A stretch of DNA of 62,929 bases. Source: CAIVND01 sp035532075. Lineage in GTDB: Bacteria > Actinomycetota > Acidimicrobiia > Acidimicrobiales > Bog-793. Of the stretch, positions 27,624-36,533 are shown piece after piece. The translations under genes were made by a program, and so were the position numbers. The notes under the pieces were generated by a model. That model saw only the letters and a program-made list of their open reading frames with translations, ran no database searches and had not been told where the DNA came from. How positions within the stretch are numbered: the stretch's first letter is position 1; every line of letters starts with the position of its first letter. The DNA is taken from assembly GCA_035532075.1 (NCBI GenBank), contig DATKRV010000060.1:1-62929 (forward strand). The letters are read 5' to 3'.

Positions 27624-28957
27624 TGGACGCGCACCAATTCATCGACATCGGCAAACGACACACCTTCGCCAAGCTGCATCGCCAGCTGCCAGAGTTGCTC
27701 GGCTCTTTCAGGAAAACGGGCAGAGACCAAGGCGACGAACTTCTCGCGCAGTTGCGCATCACTGAGTGGCCGCTCCATCGACCCCTCAGCTTCGGCGACG
27801 TGAAACATCCTCTTCGTACCGTCTCGCAGGTGTACCGCCACCGTCGCTGCCTGCCGGGTGTGCAGATCATCGGGCATCAGCACTGTGCGATCCCTGAGCG
27901 AGACCACGATGGGATCTACTGCCATCACATCAGAGAATTCGGCAAGCCCCGCGCGTCCCGTCAGCAGACCCACTGCAACGCCGTGGATGGCACAGAACCT
28001 TGCCTCGAGTCCTGTCTTCGCGACCCGACGACCCATCAGTTCAACAACGAGAGGATTACAACCCACCAATACCTGCTCCACGGAGGCGGGATCTAGAACG
28101 CCAAACTCCAAAGAGAGCTTCGTCGCCGCCTCGATTGCAGGATGCGCGACTATCCCACAGGGAAACGGCTTGTAGGTGTTGTCAAGGATGACCCAACGAC
28201 GTCCCATATCCACAGGGTCAATCCAGTCGATACTCCATGCATCCGAAAGCAACGCGAAATATCCGTGCATATCGGTCAACAAATCGCGCGGGTCCGAAAC
28301 TCCCTGCTGCGCGAGCGTCGCACTCAACAGCCCGTTCGCAGCTGCCTTACCGGCGTGATAGGGCTTGATCGGTGTTCCAAATGCCTCGCGCTGTCCGAGG
28401 GGCATCGTGAGGGCAATCTGCAGTGCATGCGCAAGTTCCCCTGCATCAAGTCCAAGCAATATTCCCGCACCCACCGCAGCGCCAACTACGCCGCAGGTTC
28501 CCGTGATGTGCCATCCAATGTCGTAATGAGACGGTGTCATCGCTAGGCCAATTCTGAGCTGGGCCTCCACCCCAAGAGCCATTCCCGCGAGCGCCCGATC
28601 GGGAGGGACCTCCATGCACAGGCCGAGCGCATAGAGCGCCCCCATGGTGGCAGCTCCAGGATGGATCACCGTCTCAAGATGCGTATCATCAAAGTCATCG
28701 AAATGCGCGGCGAATCCGAGCGCGTTCGCGCAAAAGTAGCGATCAAGTACTTCGGTGCGTCCAAGTACCGAGATCTCCGCGCCCCCAAGAACAGCTCCGG
28801 TCCGAAAGAGCGCGTCGATCTCGTGCGAACGGCCTGCACCAAGCGCCGTCCCGAGAACATTGAGGAAGCACCGCCTCGTCTCGTGCGCCACCTCTTCTGG
28901 CAATGTCTCTCGTGACAATTCGACAATGCGGGCAGCAAATGCCTCAAGCGGAGTCAT
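27620..28957 (-). CDS. MmgE/PrpD-family dehydratase-like protein, full length
   Basis: A 445-residue MmgE/PrpD protein, normal for the family. The helical domain carries HFDDFDDTHLETVIHPG (85-101), the general-acid/base region, and the H-ITGTCGVVGAAVGAG segment. The KPYHAGKAAANGLLSATLA loop is typical. The C-terminal lid domain begins near 270 (TYKPFPCGIVAHPAIEA). Family members dehydrate 2-methylcitrate, decarboxylate cis-aconitate or act on iminodisuccinate, so the substrate is open. First gene of the two-gene operon; start ATG 28957. Divergent from a DNA methyltransferase gene. Confidence 0.85.
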   Translation of the reverse strand: MTPLEAFAARIVELSRETLPEEVAHETRRCFLNVLGTALGAGRSHEIDALFRTGAVLGGAEISVLGRTEVLDRYFCANALGFAAHFDDFDDTHLETVIHPGAATMGALYALGLCMEVPPDRALAGMALGVEAQLRIGLAMTPSHYDIGWHITGTCGVVGAAVGAGILLGLDAGELAHALQIALTMPLGQREAFGTPIKPYHAGKAAANGLLSATLAQQGVSDPRDLLTDMHGYFALLSDAWSIDWIDPVDMGRRWVILDNTYKPFPCGIVAHPAIEAATKLSLEFGVLDPASVEQVLVGCNPLVVELMGRRVAKTGLEARFCAIHGVAVGLLTGRAGLAEFSDVMAVDPIVVSLRDRTVLMPDDLHTRQAATVAVHLRDGTKRMFHVAEAEGSMERPLSDAQLREKFVALVSARFPERAEQLWQLAMQLGEGVSFADVDELVRVQ

Positions 28958-29260
28958 CGGGAATCCGTCCGATTGACAGAGCTCGCGGTGCGCAGTTGTT
29001 CATGCCGAGCCGACACCGCTCCTCCTCGCGAATTCTCGCTGCCGTTGACAACGAGACCAACCCGTAGATGTATCCGCGAGCGATCGTCGGTCTCGCATCC
29101 ACATTCAGGGCACTCCAACACTAATACCATGACTTTCGTACGCTTTGAAGAGCGCTCTGGCGCGTGTCATCCCGGTGATCTTCGCATTGATCAGGCTGAA
29201 GCTGGGATTTCAATCAATTCAATCGCTCATTACCTCCGCCGTGTCGCGTACCATCGACCT

Positions 29261-30718
29261 ATGGAGCGTTCCAGCACCTCGACCTCGAATTTTGGCGTCT
29301 CACGACGAGAGAACCACGATTCCTCTGCTTTTTACGAACGATTCACTCCCCCAGAGATATCGGGCGATTCAACTGTTGCATCGACCACCGATGTCGACCG
29401 CGTCATTCTTGGCGATGCGCGCAACATGTCCGAGATCCATGACAACTCTGTCGCGCTCGTCGTTACCTCGCCACCCTATTTCGCCGGCAAACAATACGAG
29501 GAGGCGCTCGGAGAGAATGGGGTCCCCGGAACGTATCTGGAATACCTCGAAATGCTCGGTGCGGTATTCAAAGAATGTGTCCGCGTTCTCGAACCCGGAG
29601 GGAGGATCGCCGTCAATGTTGCCAACCTTGGTCGTCGCCCCTACCGGTCGCTTGCCGCGGACGTCACCACGATCCTGCAGGACGACCTGCGTCTCCTGCT
29701 TCGCGGAGAGGTGATCTGGCTGAAACAGCGCGGCTCTTCGGGGTCGTGCGCGTGGGGGAGCTTTCAACGGTCAACGAATCCGGTGCTGCGCGATCTCACT
29801 GAGCGGGTCATCATCGCCAGCAAAGGCCGCTTCGACCGTGCCCTTTCGCTCAAGGAGCGGACCCACCGCGGTCTCCCTGCATCTTCGACGATGACGCGCG
29901 AGGACTTCATGGAGAACACGCTCGATCTCTGGGAGATCCCTTCCGAGAGTGCAACGCGCATCGGCCACCCCGCACCGTTCCCAATCGAACTTCCCGCACG
30001 GCTGATCGAGCTCTACACCTTCGAGGGAGATCTTGTCCTCGATCCATTCCTCGGAGCGGGCACGACCGCCGTCGCGGCAACACGACTCAATCGCCGCTAC
30101 GCGGGTTACGAACTCGATGCTCACTATCTCGAACTCGCGAGAGTGCGCATCGCTCGCGAGCAGTCCGAACATGACGCATCAGCTCCCTTTCGACGACCGA
30201 CCGGATCCCTCGATGATGTTGTCGAGATGATCGACCGCGGACATTCCGCGACCGACATCTCCCGACAGTTGTTGATGCATGCTGGATTCAGCGTGAAAAG
30301 TGAACAGGTCAACATCATCGGTGGCTTTCGCATCACCTTCAAGGTGGAGAATCGGTCAGGCGATTTGCTCTATTTCGACGTCGCGGGAGCGTTCACCCAT
30401 GCTCGGGCTGGCCTCAAGCGATCGGAGGTCCTCTGGCACACGATCGGTCAGGCTGCGGTCATGCAGGGACTCGGACTCGAACCTCTGATTGTGCTCACCG
30501 CCGGCCTTCCCGACGAGCGATCGCCCCAGTGTCGGGCGCTTCGTGCCTGTACCGGAACACACCGGCCGATAGCCGCAGTCATCGATATCCTCGACCCTGA
30601 GTCACGCGAAGAGCTGACCGCCTGGGCCTTGGGTGACCGCGGGGGAACCGATTTCCCTCCTCCTCGAAACTCGCGCCACAGCGTTGAATCCAACCCCGCC
30701 GACGAGAACTGGCGCTGA
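29261..30718 (+). CDS. Beta-class DNA methyltransferase with an extra C-terminal domain
   Basis: A 485-residue predicted N4-cytosine or N6-adenine methyltransferase. Catalytic motif IV TSPPYF (69-74) precedes the SAM motif DPFLGAGTTAVAATRLNRRY (261-280), the order of the beta class. VLEPGGRIAVNVANLGR (109-125) follows the expected course. After the catalytic domain ends near 305 there is a 180-residue tail with an alpha/beta pattern, FRITFKVENRSGDLLYFDV (356-374) and LWHTIGQAAVMQGLGLEPLI, which resembles a PD-(D/E)XK-like fold only loosely. No restriction gene flanks it. The start at ATG 29261 is uncertain; the frame is open from 28973 with ATG also at 29129. No good ribosome binding site at 29261. 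Confidence 0.82.
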   Translation: MERSSTSTSNFGVSRRENHDSSAFYERFTPPEISGDSTVASTTDVDRVILGDARNMSEIHDNSVALVVTSPPYFAGKQYEEALGENGVPGTYLEYLEMLGAVFKECVRVLEPGGRIAVNVANLGRRPYRSLAADVTTILQDDLRLLLRGEVIWLKQRGSSGSCAWGSFQRSTNPVLRDLTERVIIASKGRFDRALSLKERTHRGLPASSTMTREDFMENTLDLWEIPSESATRIGHPAPFPIELPARLIELYTFEGDLVLDPFLGAGTTAVAATRLNRRYAGYELDAHYLELARVRIAREQSEHDASAPFRRPTGSLDDVVEMIDRGHSATDISRQLLMHAGFSVKSEQVNIIGGFRITFKVENRSGDLLYFDVAGAFTHARAGLKRSEVLWHTIGQAAVMQGLGLEPLIVLTAGLPDERSPQCRALRACTGTHRPIAAVIDILDPESREELTAWALGDRGGTDFPPPRNSRHSVESNPADENWR

Positions 30719-30723
30719 TCGGC

Positions 30724-30746
30724 ACCCCGGGAGGTAGCACCGGGGT
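30724..30746 (+). terminator. Hairpin after the DNA methyltransferase gene
   Basis: ACCCCGG and CCGGGGT form a perfect 7-bp stem with a nine-base loop, five bases past the stop codon. No uridine tract. Confidence 0.35.
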
Positions 30747-30885
30747 AACCGCAACATGAGGGATCGGTGACACCGCTCCAACATTTCGTGTCTCGTTCAC
30801 CCGTGCGTAACCTTTCGTTCCCGGAGTAGTCATCTCCGCCTGCGAAATTATCGAGAGACACCAATTCAGGAAGGAAAACCTGATC

Positions 30886-32340
30886 ATGAACGAGATCAAT
30901 ATGACCTCGCGTACCGATTCATCTACAGGCACATCATCTGGCTCTTCGGACGATGCAATCGGCACCATGACGGTGAGCCAACTCCTCAATGACGCCCCGA
31001 CGAGTCGCTTCCATCGTCGCGCGGTGATCATCTCCGGGATGGGTTTTTTCACCGATGCCTACGACCTCTTCGTCATTGCAACCGTCGCGACGCTCGTCAA
31101 GTCACAATGGAGCCTCTCGACTACGCAGGTAAGTTGGGTCACCGGATCTGCGATCTTTGCGGCCTTCATCGGAGCTCTTGTGTTTGGCCGAATCGCCGAC
31201 ATCCTCGGACGCAAGGTGGTGTACACCACCGTCGCCGCAATCATGATCGTTGGCGCAATCGCCTCCGCGCTCTCGCCAAACTTCCTCTTTCTCGTCGGAG
31301 CTCGTTTCGTGCTCGGCCTTGGAATTGGTGGCGACTATCCGGTCTCAGCGGTCTTAATGAGTGAGTACGCGAACCGCAAGGACCGGGGAAGGCTCGTCGG
31401 GCTCGTTTTTTCGATGCAGGCACTTGGATTGATCGTCGGCCCCCTCGCCGCGCTCCTTCTCGTCGTGTCAGGAATGTCGAACAGTGTGACGTGGCGCATC
31501 CTTCTCGGTATCGGCGCGATCCCGGCCGCAGCGGTGATCTACCTGCGCGCAAGGATGCCAGAATCACCGCGGTTCCAATCGCGGGTACAGGGAAGATCCG
31601 ACCAGGCAGCAGTCCAGCTGAAGATCTTCTCCGACGGCGTCATCGACGCACATGCCGCAGTTTCAGAGCATCGCCAACGACTGAGTATTCGGCAGTTCCT
31701 TACCAACCGACGACTCGTAACGCTGATGTTCGCGACGGCGGGGAGTTGGTTCCTCTTTGACTACGCGTACTACGGCAACACGCTCTCTTTGCCAAATATC
31801 CTTCTCGATGTCGCCCCAAACGCAACGCTCGAGACAAAACTTGGCTGGACGCTCGGGATCTTCATCGTCTTCGCGCTCCCTGGTTACATCCTTGCAGTTG
31901 CGCGAATGGACAGGATCGGACATCGAAAACTCCAGTTCATTGGATTTGCGGTCATGGCGCTGTGTTTTCTCGTGCTGGGGCTCTTCCCCTCGCTGACAAG
32001 CACCACAGCGCCATTTCTTGCCCTCTTTGGCGTGAGCTACTTCTTCACGGAGTTCGGGCCAAACATGACGACTTTCGTCCTTCCATCGGAGGTCTTCCCT
32101 GATTCGATGCGCACTACCGGTCATGGCGTCGCAGCGGGAGTTGGAAAACTGGGCGCGTTCGTCGGAGTCTTTGCGGTCCCCCAGCTAGAAAACCACATCG
32201 GACTACGCGGCATGCTGATCGTCGCAGGCGGGGCAGCGATCCTCGGATTCCTCCTTACACGATTGCTCCCAGAACCCTCCCAGCGCACGCTCGAAGAGAT
32301 CTCCGAAGACACTGAACAACGCGAGGATATCTCCGCCTGA
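30886..32340 (+). CDS. MFS transporter, phosphate:H+ symporter-like
   Basis: A 484-residue 12-helix transporter with a 40-residue hydrophilic, Ser/Thr-rich N-terminus. Family marks: GMGFFTDAYDLFVI in TM1, GRIADILGRK in the TM2-TM3 loop and GLGIGGDYPVSAVLMSEYA in TM4, all of the PHS (Pho84-like) group of inorganic phosphate/H+ symporters. Related MFS members take organic acids, so phosphate is likely but not proven. ATG 30886 after AGGAAGG. It is not linked to a pho regulator here. Followed by a weak hairpin at 32349-32371. Confidence 0.82.
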   Translation: MNEINMTSRTDSSTGTSSGSSDDAIGTMTVSQLLNDAPTSRFHRRAVIISGMGFFTDAYDLFVIATVATLVKSQWSLSTTQVSWVTGSAIFAAFIGALVFGRIADILGRKVVYTTVAAIMIVGAIASALSPNFLFLVGARFVLGLGIGGDYPVSAVLMSEYANRKDRGRLVGLVFSMQALGLIVGPLAALLLVVSGMSNSVTWRILLGIGAIPAAAVIYLRARMPESPRFQSRVQGRSDQAAVQLKIFSDGVIDAHAAVSEHRQRLSIRQFLTNRRLVTLMFATAGSWFLFDYAYYGNTLSLPNILLDVAPNATLETKLGWTLGIFIVFALPGYILAVARMDRIGHRKLQFIGFAVMALCFLVLGLFPSLTSTTAPFLALFGVSYFFTEFGPNMTTFVLPSEVFPDSMRTTGHGVAAGVGKLGAFVGVFAVPQLENHIGLRGMLIVAGGAAILGFLLTRLLPEPSQRTLEEISEDTEQREDISA

Positions 32341-32348
32341 ACACCAGG

Positions 32349-32371
32349 CTTGGCGGGATTGCCCTGCCAAG
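32349..32371 (+). terminator. Imperfect hairpin after the MFS gene
   Basis: CTTGGC...GCCAAG with inner GGG/CCC and one bulged T, nine bases past the stop. No uridine tract, so only a tentative terminator. The rest of 32372-32667 holds no gene and should carry the promoter of the next one. Confidence 0.3.
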
Positions 32372-32667
32372 GACACGGATCGCACTACCGACACACCCCA
32401 ATCAGTAACAGACAATCATTGGCCTCAAACCGACCGATACCGCTCGCTCCTTCCGCTTCGCAACCGATTACGAGCCACACGCGCCCCCGGTATGCGGTCC
32501 TTTGCTGCGTTCACGCGTTCGCGCCCCCACGGGGCATCTGTACTGGTCGGGGCGGCATATAGACCAGTACCTAGTACCGATTACTGCGCCACAGCAACAC
32601 ATCTACCCACCTGACGAGACACAGGTAAATCTGCGCGCGTCCCCTCTCGGCGTGGTCATGAAAGGAC

Positions 32668-33603
32668 ATGACACAGCGCAACCACTCAGAGCAACTCGAA
32701 ACGAACCAGAACTCCTTCAGATCCCATCACCATCTCGCCCGATTTGTCGCAGGAATCATCGCGATCTCGAGTCTGTTCGCCGGTATCTCCGTGGCGACCA
32801 AGGCACCGGCAGACGTTATCCATCGAACCGTCACGCCGGCTGTATCAGCCCACCGGTCCGTTCCCAAAGGTCTCGCACCAAAAAGTGCCGGAAACTTCGC
32901 ATTTCAAAACGTCGCACCCCAACCCGACTTTCTCGCCACCTGTTCTCAGTCGTCGTCCTCTGATTCATGCATCAGTTCGGAGATCGCAGCCATAGACCGT
33001 GCACGACACCTTGAGGGAGTCGCGTCGGTGAAGATCAACCCAGTTACATTTACCAAACTCACACCCGCTGAACAGATCTTCGCAATCGTCAACCTCGAAC
33101 GTGTGCCACGCGGCCTTCCTCCGGTTGTTGCGCTCAGTGAACAGCTCAATTCCTTCGCCACGAGAGGGGTGCAATCGTCAACCGACCCCGTCATGAACGG
33201 GTGGTCGCTCCCCGGTGGCGCAAAGGTGACGGGATGGGCAAGCGTCTGGGCTGGTGGGATCAACGTCCTGGGAGCCGACTACATGTGGATGTACTCCGAG
33301 GGCATCGGCGCCAACATCGATTGCACGAGTGCCTCTAGCGCTGGCTGCTGGGGGAACCGCAGAAACATCCTCGTTGCAGATTTGAACCCGACCTCGTGTG
33401 CAGGGTACGGGGGCAACCCGCAGTTAATGATGGGCGCCTCACTCAATCCAACTGCGTACAACGGTTCCACGGGCTTAGGAGAGATCATTGCAGAGGTCTG
33501 TGGAGCTGCTTCGGGTTCTGCGGCGCCTACGTGGGCATCGCTTAAGCACCAACTCATCCACACAGCTCCAGCTCACGCGCTCCTAGCCAAGTCTCGACCG
33601 TGA
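32668..33603 (+). CDS. Secreted CAP-domain-like protein
   Basis: A 311-residue exported protein. A signal/anchor segment lies at about 24-45 (HLARFVAGIIAISSLFAGIS). After a 60-residue linker, LTPAEQIFAIVNLERVPRG resembles the first helix of CAP/SCP-1 domains, and CWGNRRNILVAD resembles the [HG]xxN[IL]L segment that closes the cleft. The MWMYSEGIGANIDC segment stands where the second His/Glu usually is. Six cysteines may form disulfides. CAP proteins of this type occur widely in Acidimicrobiia; function unknown. ATG 32668, with AAAGGA only one base upstream, so the true start may differ. Confidence 0.68.
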   Translation: MTQRNHSEQLETNQNSFRSHHHLARFVAGIIAISSLFAGISVATKAPADVIHRTVTPAVSAHRSVPKGLAPKSAGNFAFQNVAPQPDFLATCSQSSSSDSCISSEIAAIDRARHLEGVASVKINPVTFTKLTPAEQIFAIVNLERVPRGLPPVVALSEQLNSFATRGVQSSTDPVMNGWSLPGGAKVTGWASVWAGGINVLGADYMWMYSEGIGANIDCTSASSAGCWGNRRNILVADLNPTSCAGYGGNPQLMMGASLNPTAYNGSTGLGEIIAEVCGAASGSAAPTWASLKHQLIHTAPAHALLAKSRP

Positions 33604-33683
33604 ACGTACCGACTGGCAAAGGGCTTTGGTTCCATCGGGAATAGTGCAGTCGCGCTAGCGGACGCGATTCAGATAGCTCTGGG

Positions 33684-33729
33684 CTCATCTCGCTCTCGCA
33701 TCCCGTACTGGATGCGAGAGCGAGATGAG
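33684..33729 (+). promoter_or_regulatory. Perfect 20-bp hairpin over the start of the sigma factor gene
   Basis: The 20-base arms 33684-33703 (CTCATCTCGCTCTCGCATCC) and 33710-33729 are exact reverse complements with a six-base loop CGTACT. The right arm holds ATG 33712 and the GAGATGAG ribosome binding site for ATG 33733. If transcribed, the stem would hide both starts. The lack of a uridine tract argues against a plain terminator. Position suggests translational control, or an attenuator or termination function for the upstream gene. Confidence 0.75.
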
Positions 33730-33732
33730 ACG

Positions 33733-34623
33733 ATGCAGACTGCGAACCACCAACAACGACACGATCGGACAGCCGGATCAGACTCTGAACCGCTGTCCGA
33801 TATTGCCCGACTCGCACCAAGCGAGATCGAGCATCTCTGGCAGCGCTATTTCACAGACCGCGACCAGGTAACCCGCAACGCGCTGGTCGAGCTCCACCTC
33901 CCGCTGGTCAACCGTGTCGTCTGGCAACTCCCGTCACGCCTTGTCCATCTTCTGAGAGCTGAGGAGCTCCGCGAGATGGGGGTCTTCGGTCTGATCTCAG
34001 CAGTGGAGCACCACAGACCGCAACCCCATGGCGAGCTTCACAGTGGTGCGGCCTTCCACGTCTACGCGACAACGCGCATTCGCGGAGCAATATTCGATGA
34101 GCTGCGCCGACAAGATTATCTACCTCGAACCATCCGCCGGGAGATGACCGATTATTTCGCGGCCAAGGAGGAATTTTACGCGGCCCACCGCAGTGAACCG
34201 ACACACGAGGAGATCCTTTGCCAACTCGGCCTCACCGATCCGGCGCGAGTGCACGATCTGAACATTGCATTGTCAAAAACCCGGCTTGTCTCGCTCGATG
34301 AGCCCATCGGACAAAATCTCACCAAAACCCGCATTGACTTGATCGATCCGGATTTCAACCAAGAGGCAGCAATCGTCGAACGGAACACTGACGAAAAGCT
34401 CCGCCACGCGGTCGAGAACCTGCCAAAGAATAAGCGGACGATTATCGCTCGCAGATTTTTCGATGAGAGCACCCAAGAAGAGATCGGAAACATCATCGGC
34501 GTCTCGAAGACCAGGGTCGCCCAGCTCGAACAGTCTGCATTGCGAGAACTTCGTCGAAGCCTCGAGATGGCCAAGGTGAACGAGCGCGACGCGCAGCATG
34601 CCGTTCAAGCTGGTCACGGATAA
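33733..34623 (+). CDS. RNA polymerase sigma factor, WhiG/FliA-like (sigma-70 family)
   Basis: A 296-residue alternative sigma factor. Region 1.2/2 begins with LWQRYFTDRDQVTRNALVE and holds the core-binding VNRVVWQLPSRLV and the RpoD-like YATTRIRGAIFDELRRQDY segment that is diagnostic for the FliA/WhiG/SigB group. Region 3 is SEPTHEEILCQLGL. Region 4 has LPKNKRTIIARRFFDESTQEEIG and a helix-turn-helix VSKTRVAQLEQSALRELRR that would read the -35 element. No anti-sigma factor is adjacent. Start chosen at ATG 33733; ATG 33712 adds seven residues and sits inside the hairpin. Confidence 0.88.
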   Translation: MQTANHQQRHDRTAGSDSEPLSDIARLAPSEIEHLWQRYFTDRDQVTRNALVELHLPLVNRVVWQLPSRLVHLLRAEELREMGVFGLISAVEHHRPQPHGELHSGAAFHVYATTRIRGAIFDELRRQDYLPRTIRREMTDYFAAKEEFYAAHRSEPTHEEILCQLGLTDPARVHDLNIALSKTRLVSLDEPIGQNLTKTRIDLIDPDFNQEAAIVERNTDEKLRHAVENLPKNKRTIIARRFFDESTQEEIGNIIGVSKTRVAQLEQSALRELRRSLEMAKVNERDAQHAVQAGHG

Positions 34624-35075
34624 TTTGGTCTTCCAGATGGCAGTTCGTTCATCTATCCGACTGGAATCTCCTCTCTTGCCAGCGAAATACACGTTTTTTT
34701 GTCGGTGTCAAACAATTTCGGATGCGCGCATGATGATGCAAGGCGGTCGCAGCACCTGAACAAACGCGTCCCCGATCGCGAGAGCACAGATTGACGATGG
34801 CACTCGTGATCCGCCGTGGGAAGGCGATACAGGAGGCGTCGGAGCTCGCGGTGGTGAAAATATTCAAATGCCCGAATCGACCCCTCCTTGGAACGTGACT
34901 CGCGCGAACCGAAGTCTCTGTCGAGAGGTGCACGATGTCAGCCCTATTGAGAATCAGCTCGCATTGCATCCGAACTCGGGAAACAATCCTGCTCGGTTCT
35001 GACCAAAGGCGAGGTGGCGAATTTCGTGGAGACCAAACCCGAGCGACTCCGCAAAAATCAACGTTGCTTAAAATT
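34624..35075. other. Gap between convergent genes
   Basis: No supported gene and no strong terminator seen; open frames have no ribosome binding site. Confidence 0.35.
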
Positions 35076-35870
35076 TCAATGCTGCGATGCTGCGGCGCCA
35101 ATTAGAGACCCGATTGCGTAGGTCACGCCACCCGCAACCGCACAGATCAAAAGCGAACGCACCGCAGAGAAAAACCGAGTGCGAAGCGTGAATATTGAGA
35201 GCCCAGCTCCAATTCCCAATGCAGTGGCGACGGTCAATGAGATAGAGATCATCACCATCCGAAAAGATCCCGAGCCCGAGAGGAATGGAATCAATGGGAT
35301 AAACGCACCGAAGGCAAACGTAAAGAACGAGGCGAGTGCGGCCCGGATCGGCGAGCCGAGAGAATCCGGATCGATGCCAAGTTCTTCTCGTGCGTGAGCG
35401 GCAAGCGCCAAGCCAGGATCGGACATTATCTCCGCACCGAGCTTGTGCGCTGTATTCGCCGAGATTCCCCGTTTGAGATAGATCTCGACAAGCTCTTGGA
35501 GCTCCAGATCCGGATGGATATCGAGCTCCTCACGTTCGAGCGAGAGTTCGCGCTCGAAAACCTCAACTTGGCCGCTCATCGAGATGTATTCGCCAGCGGC
35601 CATCGAGAACGACCCACCGAAGAGTCCGGCAAGCCCGGCAAGTCGAATGACGCCGCCCGAGGAGTGAGCGCCTACGGTGCCGAGCACGAGAGAGATATTG
35701 GAGACCAGACCGTCGTTGAGACCAAATATGGCAGCCCGCAGCGATCCGCTACGAATGTCGCGATGCTTTTGAAGGGGTCCCGGGGGGATCTCAACTCCGG
35801 CACTTTGCGTGAGAAACAATGCCTTGTACTGATTCGATAACCTTTGCTTCACCGTAGAGTTCAAACTCAC
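35076..35870 (-). CDS. VIT1/CCC1-family iron/manganese transporter
   Basis: A 264-residue membrane protein. The VIT1/CCC1 signature is clear: LRAAIFGLNDGLVSNISLVLG in TM1 (about 44-64), GGSFSMAAGEYISMSGQVEV in TM2-3, followed by the cytosolic acidic helix with repeated Glu (ELSLEREEL, LELQELVEIYLKRG) that binds metal in the plant and yeast proteins. Three more helices follow. These proteins export or sequester Fe2+ or Mn2+. The C-terminal domain is short. Lies near two other membrane proteins with metal-like motifs. ATG 35870; no strong ribosome binding site, and a later in-frame start is possible. Confidence 0.87.
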   Translation of the reverse strand: MSLNSTVKQRLSNQYKALFLTQSAGVEIPPGPLQKHRDIRSGSLRAAIFGLNDGLVSNISLVLGTVGAHSSGGVIRLAGLAGLFGGSFSMAAGEYISMSGQVEVFERELSLEREELDIHPDLELQELVEIYLKRGISANTAHKLGAEIMSDPGLALAAHAREELGIDPDSLGSPIRAALASFFTFAFGAFIPLIPFLSGSGSFRMVMISISLTVATALGIGAGLSIFTLRTRFFSAVRSLLICAVAGGVTYAIGSLIGAAASQH

Positions 35871-36486
35871 CAGACTCTCGCTTTCTTCCAGCCGCTACTT
35901 GCTCTGCCTCCAGTTGTTGATTCGTTCGTTTCTTATCCCCGCAAAATTGCTCATGCGGACCTACAGACCAGAACGCCGAAATTCAACTACTCAAACAATT
36001 GCCCCGCGCCGTAGTCGCGGAGGATTTCTAGGTACAGCCTCGGCGATCACGAACGACCTCCAAACGAATCGTTGAGTCGTGCCAAAACAGAGGATCTATA
36101 TCCGGGATGCGTTCAAATCGCGTCGCGACCTGATATCAAAATGCAACCGCGTAATTGAGCCGATCAACAACAAGCTCAATCGAACGTTCCACTCACCAAG
36201 AGATCGATCACGACAGCTCAGAAAACTCATGCATCGCTTCGATTCACCTGGAATCAGATCCATACATCAATATTTACCTCCACGCTGTCGGGGGAACAGG
36301 TCAGAGATTCCCTTCAGGTGGTTCGAACCTCAAATCGAAGGCAACGTCTCGGGTACATCTGGGTTCCCTATGAACCACTCAGAGTACTCGCTCCGAAATC
36401 AGACAGCGTTGGTCTTTGTAATCCCAGATTCGAAACACCGCGCCTCAGGTGTACCTGATAAACCAAACGGAGTCCGAGTTACCTAA
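35871..36486. other. Intergenic stretch without a recognised feature
   Basis: About 600 bases between the VIT1/CCC1-type gene and the bicupin gene. No convincing coding frame, repeat or RNA gene. Confidence 0.35.
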
Positions 36487-36488
36487 TT

Positions 36489-36533
36489 CGTTGGCTCGAT
36501 TTTCGTTCGCTCGATTTTAGTTTGCTCGATCCG
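36489..36533. repeat. Three tandem 15-bp repeats at the 3' end of the bicupin gene
   Basis: CGTTGGCTCGATTTT, CGTTCGCTCGATTTT and a diverged third unit AGTTTGCTCGATCCG follow each other. On the minus strand they overlap the end of the bicupin gene: the first unit encodes DRAN plus the stop, and the next two would read NRANE NRANE. The repeat length keeps the frame. Confidence 0.7.
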
